A stretch of 64,000 nt of DNA. Source: Citrobacter koseri (GTDB lineage: Bacteria > Pseudomonadota > Gammaproteobacteria > Enterobacterales > Enterobacteriaceae). The stretch lies in NCBI GenBank assembly GCA_900446925.1, contig UAVY01000007.1, positions 186,001 through 250,000 of the forward strand, read 5' to 3'. Of the stretch, positions 54,225 to 64,000 are shown piece after piece. How positions within the stretch are numbered: position 1 is the first letter of the stretch; each line of letters opens with the position of its first letter. The notes under the pieces were generated by a model, which was not told where the DNA came from, searched no databases, and worked only from the letters and a program-made list of their open reading frames with translations. The position numbers and the translations under genes are program-made.

Positions 54225-55154
54225 TCACTTCTCTTTCCCTCGACCGTACATTCCCTGAAATAGCTTCGCGACATCGACAAAATAGTCTGTCAGATAGTTA
54301 ATCACCACCTGCACCTTCAGCGGCAACTTATCTTTTTCGGTATACAGCGCGTAAACCGGGCGTGGATCGGACTGGTAGCGAGGCAGCAGGATCTCCAGAT
54401 CTCCGCTGTTGATCTCATTGATCACCCACATCAACGGAACGTAGGCGATCCCGGCGCCTGCGGTCAGCCAGCGGCTGAGCGTCATCGGATCGTTGGTGAC
54501 GAAGCGTCCTTGTGGGATCAGCCGGGTGGAGATCCCTTCCGGCGCAATCAACTCAAACTCGTTATCCGGGCGCACGCTGTATTCCAGCCATGAGTGATTG
54601 CTGAGGTCGGCGGGTTTTTCCGGCACGCCAAATTGTGCGAGATAACCTTTGGCGGCGCACACCACCATCGGCATTGCCCCCAGACGGCGTGAAAACAGGC
54701 TGGAGTCCTGCAACGCACCGACGCGGATCACCACGTCCAGACCATCAGCGATCAGATCCGGCGCCGGGATGCCGGTCACCAGGTTAACCGTCAGGCCAGG
54801 GTACTCTTTCAGCATTTTGGCCGTTAACCCGGCGAGGACATTTTGTGCCATGGTTGAAGAACAACCAATTCGCAGGGTGCCGATAGGCGTGTTGTTGAAG
54901 GCATAAAGCTGCTCATGGACATCCTGCACTTCGTGCAGCATCCGACGGCAACCCTGATAATAAATTTTACCGGCCTCGGTCAGCCCAATGCTGCGCGTAC
55001 TGCGGTTTAGCAGCTTAACCTGTAGCTCATCTTCCAGTTTTGCCACGGTCTGGCTGATAGAGGAAACGCTCATTTGTAGCTGTCTGGCAGCGGCGGTAAA
55101 GGAGCCAAATTCAACGACTTTGGCGAACACCGACATGCGTTTTAATCTTTCCAT
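54225..55154 (-). CDS. aaeR: LysR-type regulator AaeR (QseA)
   Basis: A 309-residue LysR regulator. The N-terminal winged helix is MERLKRMSVFAKVVEFGSFTAAARQLQMSVSSISQTVAKLE, followed by the substrate-binding domain with GTLRIGCSSTMAQNVL. It activates the divergent aaeXAB aromatic carboxylate efflux genes, and as QseA it regulates virulence in some pathogens. It is divergent from aaeX with a candidate CRP site between. The frame is intact. Confidence 0.94.
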   Translation of the reverse strand: MERLKRMSVFAKVVEFGSFTAAARQLQMSVSSISQTVAKLEDELQVKLLNRSTRSIGLTEAGKIYYQGCRRMLHEVQDVHEQLYAFNNTPIGTLRIGCSSTMAQNVLAGLTAKMLKEYPGLTVNLVTGIPAPDLIADGLDVVIRVGALQDSSLFSRRLGAMPMVVCAAKGYLAQFGVPEKPADLSNHSWLEYSVRPDNEFELIAPEGISTRLIPQGRFVTNDPMTLSRWLTAGAGIAYVPLMWVINEINSGDLEILLPRYQSDPRPVYALYTEKDKLPLKVQVVINYLTDYFVDVAKLFQGMYGRGKEK

Positions 55155-55172
55155 TATTCACTCTGGCTTAAA

Positions 55173-55188
55173 AGTGATTTAGATCACA
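55173..55188. promoter_or_regulatory. candidate CRP site between aaeR and aaeX
   Basis: AGTGA-TTTAGA-TCACA matches the CRP consensus TGTGA-N6-TCACA at nine of ten positions. It lies 19 bases upstream of the aaeR start and 150 upstream of aaeX. Function is inference. Confidence 0.5.
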
Positions 55189-55337
55189 TATTATAGATAA
55201 CAGCATAACAGTTACGTTAATATATTATTATTCAAATAACCGCTATGCCGCTCTCGCCTGGCTTTCCACGCCCTTCCCTGCGGTGGCATTGGCTGAAAAC
55301 TGTATCGCCTGCACTCTCTTTATAAATCAAGGTCAAC

Positions 55338-55542
55338 ATGAGTCTGTTTCCCGTTATCGTGGTGTTTGGTCTCTCCTTCCCCACCGATATTTTTCGAATT
55401 ACTTTTGTCACTGGCGATTTTCTGGCTGGTGCGCCGGATGCTGGTTCCAACCGGCATTTATGACTTCGTCTGGCATCCGGCTCTGTTTAATACCGCGCTG
55501 TATTGCTGCCTGTTCTATTTAATATCGCGCTTGTTCGTTTGA
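55338..55542 (+). pseudogene. aaeX: small membrane protein AaeX, frame broken (probable error)
   Basis: A 67-residue membrane protein of the DUF1656 family that precedes aae[16 protein letters not shown] is in the first frame. After one extra C near 55382 the rest ([50 protein letters not shown]) continues in the next. 205 bases against 204. Its role in the efflux system is not known. Confidence 0.87.
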
Positions 55543-55549
55543 GGTAGAA

Positions 55550-56486
55550 GTGAAAACACTAACAAGAAAACTCTCTCGTACGGCCATCACGCTCGTACTG
55601 GTCATTCTGGCCTTCATCGCAATTTTCCGTGCCTGGGTCTATTACACCGAGTCGCCGTGGACGCGTGACGCGCGCTTCAGCGCCGACGTGGTTGCCATTG
55701 CGCCAGACGTCGCGGGCCTTATCACCAACGTGAGTGTGCATGATAACCAGCTGGTGAAGAAAGACCAGATACTGTTCACCATCGATCAGCCGCGCTATAA
55801 AAAAGCCCTCGAAGAAGCGGAAGCTGATGTTGCCTACTACCAGGTGCTGGCACAGGAAAAACGCCAGGAGGCTGGCCGCCGTAACCGCCTTGGCGTCCAG
55901 GCGATGTCGCGTGAAGAGATCGATCAGGCCAATAACGTTCTGCAAACCGTATTACATCAGCTTGCCAAAGCGCAGGCGACGCGCGATCTGGCAAAATTAG
56001 ACCTCGAACGTACCGTGATTCGCGCCCCTGCTGACGGTTGGGTCACCAACCTGAATGTCTACACCGGCGAGTTTATTACCCGTGGCTCAACGGCGGTTGC
56101 GTTGGGTGAAACAGCACTCTTTCTACGTGCTGGCCTATATGGAAGAGACCAAACTGGAAGGCGTCCGTCCGGGCTATCGCGCAGAGATAACGCCGCTTGG
56201 CAGTAACAAAGTGTTGAAAGGCACCGTTGACAGCGTGGCGGCTGGGGTCACTAACGCCAGCAGCACGCGTGACGCCAAAGGGATGGCGACCATCGACTCC
56301 AATCTGGGAGTGGGGTACGTCTGGCGCAGCGTGTTCCGGTACGTATCCGTCTGGACGATCAGCAGGACAACCTGTGGCCTGCCGGGACAACCGCAAACCG
56401 TTGTGATTACCGGCAAGCAGGATCGTGATGAAACGCAGGACTCCTTCTTCCGTAAAATGGCGCACCGTCTGCGCGAGTTTGGTTAA
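55550..56486 (+). pseudogene. aaeA: aromatic carboxylate efflux adaptor AaeA, frame broken (probable errors)
   Basis: Membrane fusion protein of the p-hydroxybenzoate efflux system. A GTG start at 55550 follows [35 protein letters not shown] is a membrane anchor. The lipoyl and hairpin regions ([41 protein letters not shown]) run to [13 protein letters not shown]. The C-terminal barrel [23 protein letters not shown] is in the next frame. 937 bases against 933 for 310 residues, so four extra bases. Confidence 0.9.
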
Positions 56487-56491
56487 TCACC

Positions 56492-58464
56492 ATGGGTATT
56501 TTCCTCCATTGCCAACCAGCATATCCGCTTTGCGGTAAAACTGGCATGCGCCATCGTCCTGGCGCTGTTCGTTGGCTTTCACTTTCAGCTTGAGACGCCG
56601 CGCTGGGCGGTGCTGACCGCCGCGATTGTCGCCCGCAGGCCCGGCATTCGCCGCCGGTGGGGAACCCTATTCCGGCGCGATTCGCTATCGCGGGATGCTG
56701 CGTATCATCGGGACATTTATTGGCTGTATCGCCGCGCTGACCATTATCATCACCATGATTCGCGCGCCGTTATTAATGATTCTGGTGTGCTGTATCTGGG
56801 CGGGATTTTGTACCTGGATCTCCTCGCTGGTGCGGGTTGAAAACTCTTATGCATGGGGGCTGTCCGGGTATACGGCGCTGATCATCGTCATTACCATTCA
56901 GGCGGAGCCACTACTGACGCCGCAGTTCGCGGTTGAACGTTGCAGCGAGATTGTGATTGGTATCGTCTGCGCCATTATGGCGGATCTGCTCTTTTCGCCG
57001 CGTTCAGTGAAACAGGAAGTGGATCGTGAAGTCGACGGTCTGCTGGTGGCGCAATACCAGCTGATGCAGCTGTGTATTAAGCACGGCGACAGTGAGGAAG
57101 TGGACAAAGCCTGGGGCGATCTGGTGCGGCGGACGGCGGCGCTGGAAGGCATGCGCAGCAATCTCAATATGGAGTCATCGCGCTGGGGGCGCGCCAACCG
57201 CCGCCTGAAAGCGCTGAATACGCTCTCGTTGACGCTGATCACCCAGTCCTGTGAAACATACCTGATTCAGAACACTCACCCGGAGTTGATCACCGATACC
57301 TTCCGCGAGCTGTTCGAAACGCCCGGTCGAAACCGCGCAGGACGTACATAAACAACTTAAGCGGATGCGTCGCATCATCGCCTGGACCGGCGAACGTGAA
57401 ACGCCCGTAACCCTTTACACCTGGGCCGGTGCGGCGACGCGCTATCTGCTGCTGAAGCGCGGCGTGATTGGCAACGCCAAAATCAGCGTGACGGAAGAGG
57501 AAGTGTTGCAGGGCGAGCCCGTCGTGAAGGTGGAATCTGCCGAGCGACATCACGCGATGGTTAACTTCTGGCGTACCACGCTGTCCTGTGTGCTGGGTAC
57601 TTTATTCTGGCTGTGGACGGGCTGGACGTCGGGAAGTGGCGCGATGGTGATGATTGCGGTCGTCACGTCGCTGGCGATGCGCTTGCCCAACCCGCGCATG
57701 GTCGCTATCGACTTTATTTACGGGACGCTGGCGGCGCTGCCGTTGGGCCTGCTCTATTTTTTAGTGATCATCCCGAATACACAGCAAAGCATGTTGCTGC
57801 TGTGTCTGAGTCTGGCGGTGCTGGGATTCCTTTCTCGGGATCGAAGTCCAGAAACGGCGGCTGGGTTCAATGGGGGCGCTGGCCAGTACCATTAACATCA
57901 TCGTGCTGGACAACCCGATGACCTTCCACTTCAGCCAGTTCCTTGACAGCGCGCTCGGGCAGATTGTGGGGTGCATGATGGCGTTTATCGTCATTCTGTT
58001 GGTTCGTGATAATTCACGCGACAGAACCGGACGTGTACTGCTTAACCAGTTCGTTTTCCGCAGCGGTGTCTGCAATGACCACCAACCGTTGTGCGCCGTA
58101 AAGAGAACCACCTTCCGGCGCTGTATCAGCAGTTGTTCTTGTTAATGAACAAATTCCCGGGCGACCTGCCGAAGTTTCGTCTGGCGCTGACGATGATCAT
58201 TGCACACCAACGTCTGCGCGTGATGCGCCCATCCCGGTCAATCATGATTTATCTGCTTTTCACCGCCAGCTCCGGCGTACGGCCGATCATGTGATTTCAG
58301 CCGGAAATGACGATAAGCGTCGGCGCTACTTTGGACAACTGCTGGATGAGCTTGATGTCTATCAGGAAAAATTGCGAGTCTGGGAAGCGCCGCCACGGGT
58401 GACGGAAGCCGGTAAAACGGCTATCCGGCATGTTGCACAAATATCAGCACGCCTTGACGGATAA
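56492..58464 (+). pseudogene. aaeB: aromatic carboxylate efflux pump AaeB, frame broken (probable errors)
   Basis: Inner-membrane efflux subunit of about 655 residues (FUSC/PET family) for p-hydroxybenzoate and related acids. The ATG at 56492 starts MGIF, then [21 protein letters not shown] in a shifted frame. Two sets of membrane helices ([59 protein letters not shown]) flank a cytoplasmic domain. Breaks occur near 56503, 56635, 57325, 57835, 58065, 58225 and 58290. 1973 bases against 1968. It lies five bases after aaeA. Confidence 0.88.
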
Positions 58465-58478
58465 CTAACACTCAGGAG

Positions 58479-58504
58479 CCGACGCCAAAAGCGTCGGTTT
58501 TTTT
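58479..58504 (+). terminator. terminator after aaeB
   Basis: CCGACGC-CAAAA-GCGTCGG followed by TTTTTTT, 15 bases after the aaeB stop codon. Confidence 0.92.
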
Positions 58505-58560
58505 GGTGGCGTATACTTATCTGACGTGCGAAAAACATGACATCAGGAGGAGAAAGAACC

Positions 58561-60017
58561 ATGCAAACGCTCCAGGACAACGAACTTTTTCAGACGGGAT
58601 ATCTGGTTGATGGACTTTGGAAAACGCTGGATAACACCTTCGATGTTCTTAATCCGGCAACCGGTGAAACGATAGCCGCCGTTGCCAAAGCCGGTAAAAA
58701 AGAGACCGAAGAGGCGATTGCGGCGGCGGCAAAAGCCTTCCCTACCTGGCGGGTCAAAACGGCAAAAGAGCGCTCGGCCATTCTGTATCGCTGGTATGAA
58801 CTGATCATTGAGCATAAATCCTGGCTGGGCCGTCTGATGACCACTGAGCAGGGGAAGCCGTTGAAAGAGGCAGAAGGCGAATGGAGGTACGCCGCCAGTT
58901 TCATCCAGTGGTTTGCTGAACAGGCGAAGCGGGCAAATGGCGAAATAATTCCGCCGATTAAAACCCGGATCGCGGATCTTTGCCACCCGTGAACCGATTG
59001 GCGTCGTTGGCGGCGATTACGCCGTGGAACTTCCCGATGGCAATGTTGACCCGTAAATTAGGCCCGGCGCTGGCGGCAGGCTGTACAGGGGTCATTAAAC
59101 CGGCGAATAACACGCCGCTTAGCGCATTCGCCTTGCTGACGCTGGCGAAGAAAGCTGGCGTACCTGACGGCGTGCTGAACGCCGTCGCGGGCAATACCCC
59201 AGAGATCAGCGACGCCATTATGGCCAGCCACGAGGTACGCAAAATCTCCTTTACCGGATCGACCGGCCGTTGGGAAAACGCTGGTGCGTAACGCGGCTGA
59301 CACGATGAAGAAAGTCTCGATGGAACTGGGGGGCAATGCGCCGGTATATCGTGTTTGACGATGCGGATATTGACGCTGCGGTACAGGGGGCGATCGCCAA
59401 TAAATTCCGCAACGCGGGCAGGTGTGCGTCAGCGTTAACCGTTTCTATATCCATGAGTCGGTCTATGACGAATTTACCCGCAAGCTGGCGGATGCCGTAC
59501 AAAAACTGAAGGTCGGAAATGGTCTGGAGGAGGGCGTGATCGTCGGCCCGCTGATTGAACCGGCGGCTGTCGATAAAGTGCGTGAGCACGTTGAGGACGC
59601 TATCGCAAAAGGGGCGAAGGTGCTGGCAGGCGCTAAAAGCGCATTCGTTAGGCGGGGAATTTCTGGCAGCCCACCGTACTGGGCGACTGTAGCGATGGGG
59701 ATGAAACTGGCCAGTGAAGAGACCTTCGGGCCGGTCGCGGCCTGCTTTCGTTTTACCAGTGAAGACGAGGTCATTCAGCGCGCCAACAATACGCCGTTTG
59801 GCCTGGCGGCTTACTTCTACACGCAAAATTTACAACGCGTATTCCGTGTTTCCCAGGCGATTGAAAGCGGCATGATTGGGATTAATGAATGCGCCGTATC
59901 AACCGAGCTGGGGCCATTTGGCGGGGTGAAAGAGGTCGGGTCTGGGACGTGAAGGATCGGTGCTGGGGGCTTGAAGAGTTTCTGGAAGTGAAGACCCTGC
60001 ACATCGGCGGCCTGTAA
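58561..60017 (+). pseudogene. NAD(P)-dependent aldehyde dehydrogenase (succinate-semialdehyde type), frame broken (probable errors)
   Basis: Aldehyde dehydrogenase of the GabD/YneI class, about 484 residues. MQTLQDNELFQTGYLVDGLW, then [39 protein letters not shown] and [25 protein letters not shown] (NAD site) are visible. The catalytic Glu (MELGGN) and Cys (NAG-QVCVSVNRFYIH) lie in shifted frames. At least five breaks occur between 58975 and 59975. The substrate is inferred from family resemblance. AGGAGG before the ATG supports the start. The gene is absent here in E. coli K-12. Confidence 0.85.
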
Positions 60018-60046
60018 TGTGACTGCGTCGGGGATGGTGGCTGGCT

Positions 60047-60324
60047 ATGAACATCTATACCTTTGATTTTGATGAAATAGAAGACCAGAACGATTTTTAC
60101 CGCGAGTTTACGCGGATGTTTGGCCTTGCCAGAGGAGAAAGTCGGCGATCTTGATTCTCTATGGGATACTCTCATGAGCGAGGTGCTGCCATTGCCGCTG
60201 GAGATTGAGTTTGTTTCATCTGCCGGAAAAACTGCGCAGGCGCTACGGCGCGCTGATTTTGCTGTTTGATGAAGCAGAAGAGGAACTGGAAGGGCAGCTG
60301 CGGTTTAATGTTCGCCATTCGTGA
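60047..60324 (+). pseudogene. yhcO: barstar-family protein YhcO, frame broken (probable errors)
   Basis: A small acidic protein (about 91 residues) of the barstar-like RNase-inhibitor family; no partner RNase is known in enterics. [20 protein letters not shown] runs to GLAR. Two extra bases (near 60132 and 60210) shift the frame, and removing them gives [31 protein letters not shown] and the end FNVRHS. It follows the aldehyde dehydrogenase by 29 bases. Confidence 0.84.
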
Positions 60325-60334
60325 CGACAAACAT

Positions 60335-60359
60335 AAAAAAGCCCCCGGCAGTCGGGGGC
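60335..60359 (-). terminator. terminator after yhcN
   Basis: On the minus strand GCCCCCG-ACTGC-CGGGGGC is followed by TTTTTT. It sits between the convergent ends of yhcO and yhcN, with a second dyad GTCGTC/GACGAC beside it (60362-60379). Confidence 0.87.
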
Positions 60360-60385
60360 AAGTCGTCGGACTAGACGACGAGGGT

Positions 60386-60649
60386 TTATTTGTAAAGTTC
60401 TGCCGTAGCGTGCCAGTTGTCGCCGCTACGTGCTTCAGTAATCTGATAGGCGGATGCGCCGTTTGCTTCTGCTTTTTTGTTCAGCATTTCATGCATATCC
60501 ATCGGGGAAGAACCGATAGCGCTTACGGAAACAGAGCCGATAGCCTGACGGCCTTGCGCTTGTTCTGCGTTGATGGATTCGGCTGCGAATGCGCCAAAAG
60601 AGAGAACGGACAGAACGCTTAATGCTGCAACAGTAGTTTTGATTTTCAT
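60386..60649 (-). CDS. yhcN: DUF1471 periplasmic stress protein YhcN
   Basis: An 87-residue secreted protein of the DUF1471 (YhcN/BhsA) family. The signal peptide MKIKTTVAALSVLSVLSFGAFA ends at Ala22 or Ala23. The mature part has the family core IGSVSVSAIGSSPMDMHEMLNKKAEANGASAYQI. E. coli YhcN is linked to acid and peroxide stress. The frame is intact. Confidence 0.95.
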   Translation of the reverse strand: MKIKTTVAALSVLSVLSFGAFAAESINAEQAQGRQAIGSVSVSAIGSSPMDMHEMLNKKAEANGASAYQITEARSGDNWHATAELYK

Positions 60650-61028
60650 GATTTTTACCTCGTCGAATTCTTTTATTAGGGTCTGTGTTTCGTGACCCTC
60701 ATCACAAAATCAAGTATACACTAATCACGCGATTAATTAATACCACGCTAATGGTTTCATGGGTTATTGTGTGTTAATGATTTGTTTTTTTATAACCGTA
60801 TGGAATTAAAAACGTGGTTAAAAAGCATGTTGTTAAGATTAAATTCAATAAAATCATAAGGATATGAAATTTTGCAATTTGTGCGTTTTTTCCAATGCAC
60901 ATTCACCATGTAAATGATTTTTGACGGTTAAACGCACTATTTGTTAAATGACAGGCAGTGAAAAATGACGGCAGAAGAGGTGGCGGCAGGTTTTTTCCCC
61001 GTCGCGCTTAACGACGGGGGAGAAGGGA
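60650..61028. other. argR-yhcN intergenic region
   Basis: 379 bases. It is A/T-rich near yhcN, where the yhcN promoter must lie, though I cannot place its elements. CCCCGTCG (60997-61004) and CGACGGGG (61012-61019) form a hairpin after argR, but on the minus strand A rather than U follows it, so it is a poor terminator. Confidence 0.5.
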
Positions 61029-62887
<1,859 letters not shown>

Positions 62888-62899
62888 AGCGCTTTTGTG

Positions 62900-62937
62900 C
62901 AGGCCGGATGGCGGTGTAAACACCTTATCCGGCCTAC
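62900..62937. repeat. REP element after mdh
   Basis: A 38-base palindrome opening AGGCCGGATGGCGGTG and closing CCTTATCCGGCCTAC, a single REP unit between the convergent genes mdh and degS. Confidence 0.85.
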
Positions 62938-62957
62938 AAGTTAACCGAGACCACAGT

Positions 62958-62987
62958 AAAAAACCGGAGATGACTCCGGTTTTTTTA
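62958..62987. terminator. bidirectional terminator between mdh and degS
   Basis: AAAAAACCGGAG-ATGA-CTCCGGTTTTTTT, an 11- to 12-base stem with A/T flanks on both sides. It ends both mdh and degS transcripts. Confidence 0.92.
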
Positions 62988-62992
62988 TTATG

Positions 62993-64000
62993 TTAATTTG
63001 TCGCCGGGTATTCCTGAATGGGTGACCTGGAGCGTCAGCTTTTTATCGTCACGCATCACAATCACCGGGATCACCGAACCTGGACGTATTTCAGCAACCT
63101 GATCCATAGTCTCCAGAGCGGAAACGGCAGGTTTGTTGGTTGACTGAAATGATCACATCATTGACCTGAATACCCGCCTGCGCAGCCGGGCCATCCGGCG
63201 ACACTTCATTGACCACAATCCCCTGGATTTGATCCATCCCGGCGCCCTGCGCATGCAGCGGCGCGATTTCCCGCCCACCGATGCCGATATAACCGCGAAT
63301 CACGCGACCATCGCGGATCAGCTTATCCATAATCTTGGTCGCTAACTGGAACGGGATTGCAAAACCGATCCCTTCCGGCGTCTCGCCGTCGTTACTCTTA
63401 TCAAATGACAGGGGTGTTAATGCCCATCAGTTCGCCCAGCGAGTTAACCAGCGCTCCGCCGGAGTTACCGTGGTTGATGGAGGCGTCCGTTTGCAGGAAG
63501 TTTTGTCGTCCGGTCGGGTTCAGACCGATACGCCCGGTGGCGCTGATGATCCCCTGAGTAATGGGTCTGCCCCAGGTTATACGGGTTGCCAATGGCCAGA
63601 ACCACATCACCCAATATGCGGTGAGCGTTTCGTGTTGATCGGGATCGTCGGCAGACCGCCTGTGGCATTAATCTTTAACACCGCCAGATCCGTCAGCGTA
63701 TCCGAACCAACCAGCAGCGCTTCAAACACGCGTCCATCCTGTAGGGCGACGATGATCTGATCCGCATCGTTGATCACATGCTTATTGGTGGATGATGTAA
63801 CCGCGCTGATCCATGATCACGCCCGATCCCAGCGTGCGGATCTCAAGCTGATTATGCGTGGGTGCTGTTCATACTGCGGTTATAAACGTTGACGACGGCA
63901 GGCGCGGCGCGGCGAACCGCCGAATTATAGCTGGCTGGCGTCTCATCCGCGCTGTCGAATTGCGGTGTGGTCAGGGTATTTATTTTGCGCAGCGAGGGCA
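62993..64000 (-). pseudogene. degS: site-1 periplasmic serine protease DegS, partial and frame broken (probable errors)
   Basis: Membrane-anchored trimeric protease that cleaves RseA to start the sigma-E envelope-stress response. The N-terminal anchor lies beyond the window; the first visible residues are close to PSLRKINTL. Visible are the His region (GYIITKHVIND-like) and the Ser site [25 protein letters not shown]. The PDZ domain (MDKLIRDGRVIRGYIGIGGREI to NDVIISV) and the end IQEYPATN at 62993 follow. Several extra bases (for example near 63130, 63410, 63560, 63630 and 63780) break the frame. Confidence 0.9.

Noticed and set aside
60997..61019. Hairpin after argR as an intrinsic terminator
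   Set aside because: On the argR strand it is followed by A residues rather than U, so it does not fit the intrinsic form in that direction.

Overview
The window is a chromosomal segment of an enteric gammaproteobacterium, most likely Salmonella enterica. Gene order follows the Escherichia coli K-12 stretch from the alpha ribosomal operon (rpsM-rplQ) through rrnD to argR-mdh-degS almost gene for gene. Three loci interrupt that order and point to Salmonella: an alpha-type carbonic anhydrase upstream of the dusB-fis promoter, a msrPQ (yedYZ) pair between aroQ and acuI, and an aldehyde dehydrogenase between aaeB and yhcO. The species call rests on recalled gene order and rRNA-like sequence, not on a database search.

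Layout: 1-2960 holds the alpha operon with its S4-repressed leader and terminator. 3026-12793 holds yhdN, zntR, arfA, mscL, trkA, rsmB, fmt, def, then dprA, smg, yrdD, tsaC, aroE and yrdB. 12769-13324 is yrdA. 13325-19256 is a complete rrnD-type rRNA operon (P1, P2, boxA, 16S, tRNA-Ile, tRNA-Ala, 23S, 5S, tRNA-Thr, second 5S, terminator). 19344-23504 is the amino-acid ABC transporter operon yhdWXYZ on the minus strand, with a sigma-54 promoter and NtrC-like enhancers upstream. 23939-30977 holds yhdV, the AcrEF efflux pump with its repressor gene acrS, yhdU and the adenine methylase gene yhdJ. 31064-38555 holds dusB-fis, the carbonic anhydrase, prmA, panF-yhdT, accBC and aroQ. 38792-41483 holds msrPQ and acuI. 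41688-54122 runs csrD, mreBCD, maf, rng, yhdP and tldD. 54225-58464 holds aaeR and aaeXAB. 58561-64000 holds the aldehyde dehydrogenase, yhcO, yhcN, argR, mdh and a partial degS.

The dominant abnormality is sequence quality. More than thirty genes carry one or more single-base insertions (rarely deletions), and these include rpoA, accC, mreC, mreD and argR. In almost every case removing one base restores a full-length protein of the usual family length, and many lie in short homopolymers. I read these as consensus errors, not decay. I typed such loci 'pseudogene' only because the frame is broken in the sequence as given; coordinates span the whole intended gene.

I found no phage, insertion sequence, CRISPR array, toxin cassette or clearly new system. 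The most useful non-coding signals are the NtrC/sigma-54 architecture before yhdW, the alpha-operon pseudoknot, the hairpin inside arfA, a terminator-like hairpin between fmt and rsmB, the covarying base pair separating the two 5S genes, paired ARG boxes containing an ATGCAT methylation site, and a near-consensus CRP site between aaeR and aaeX.
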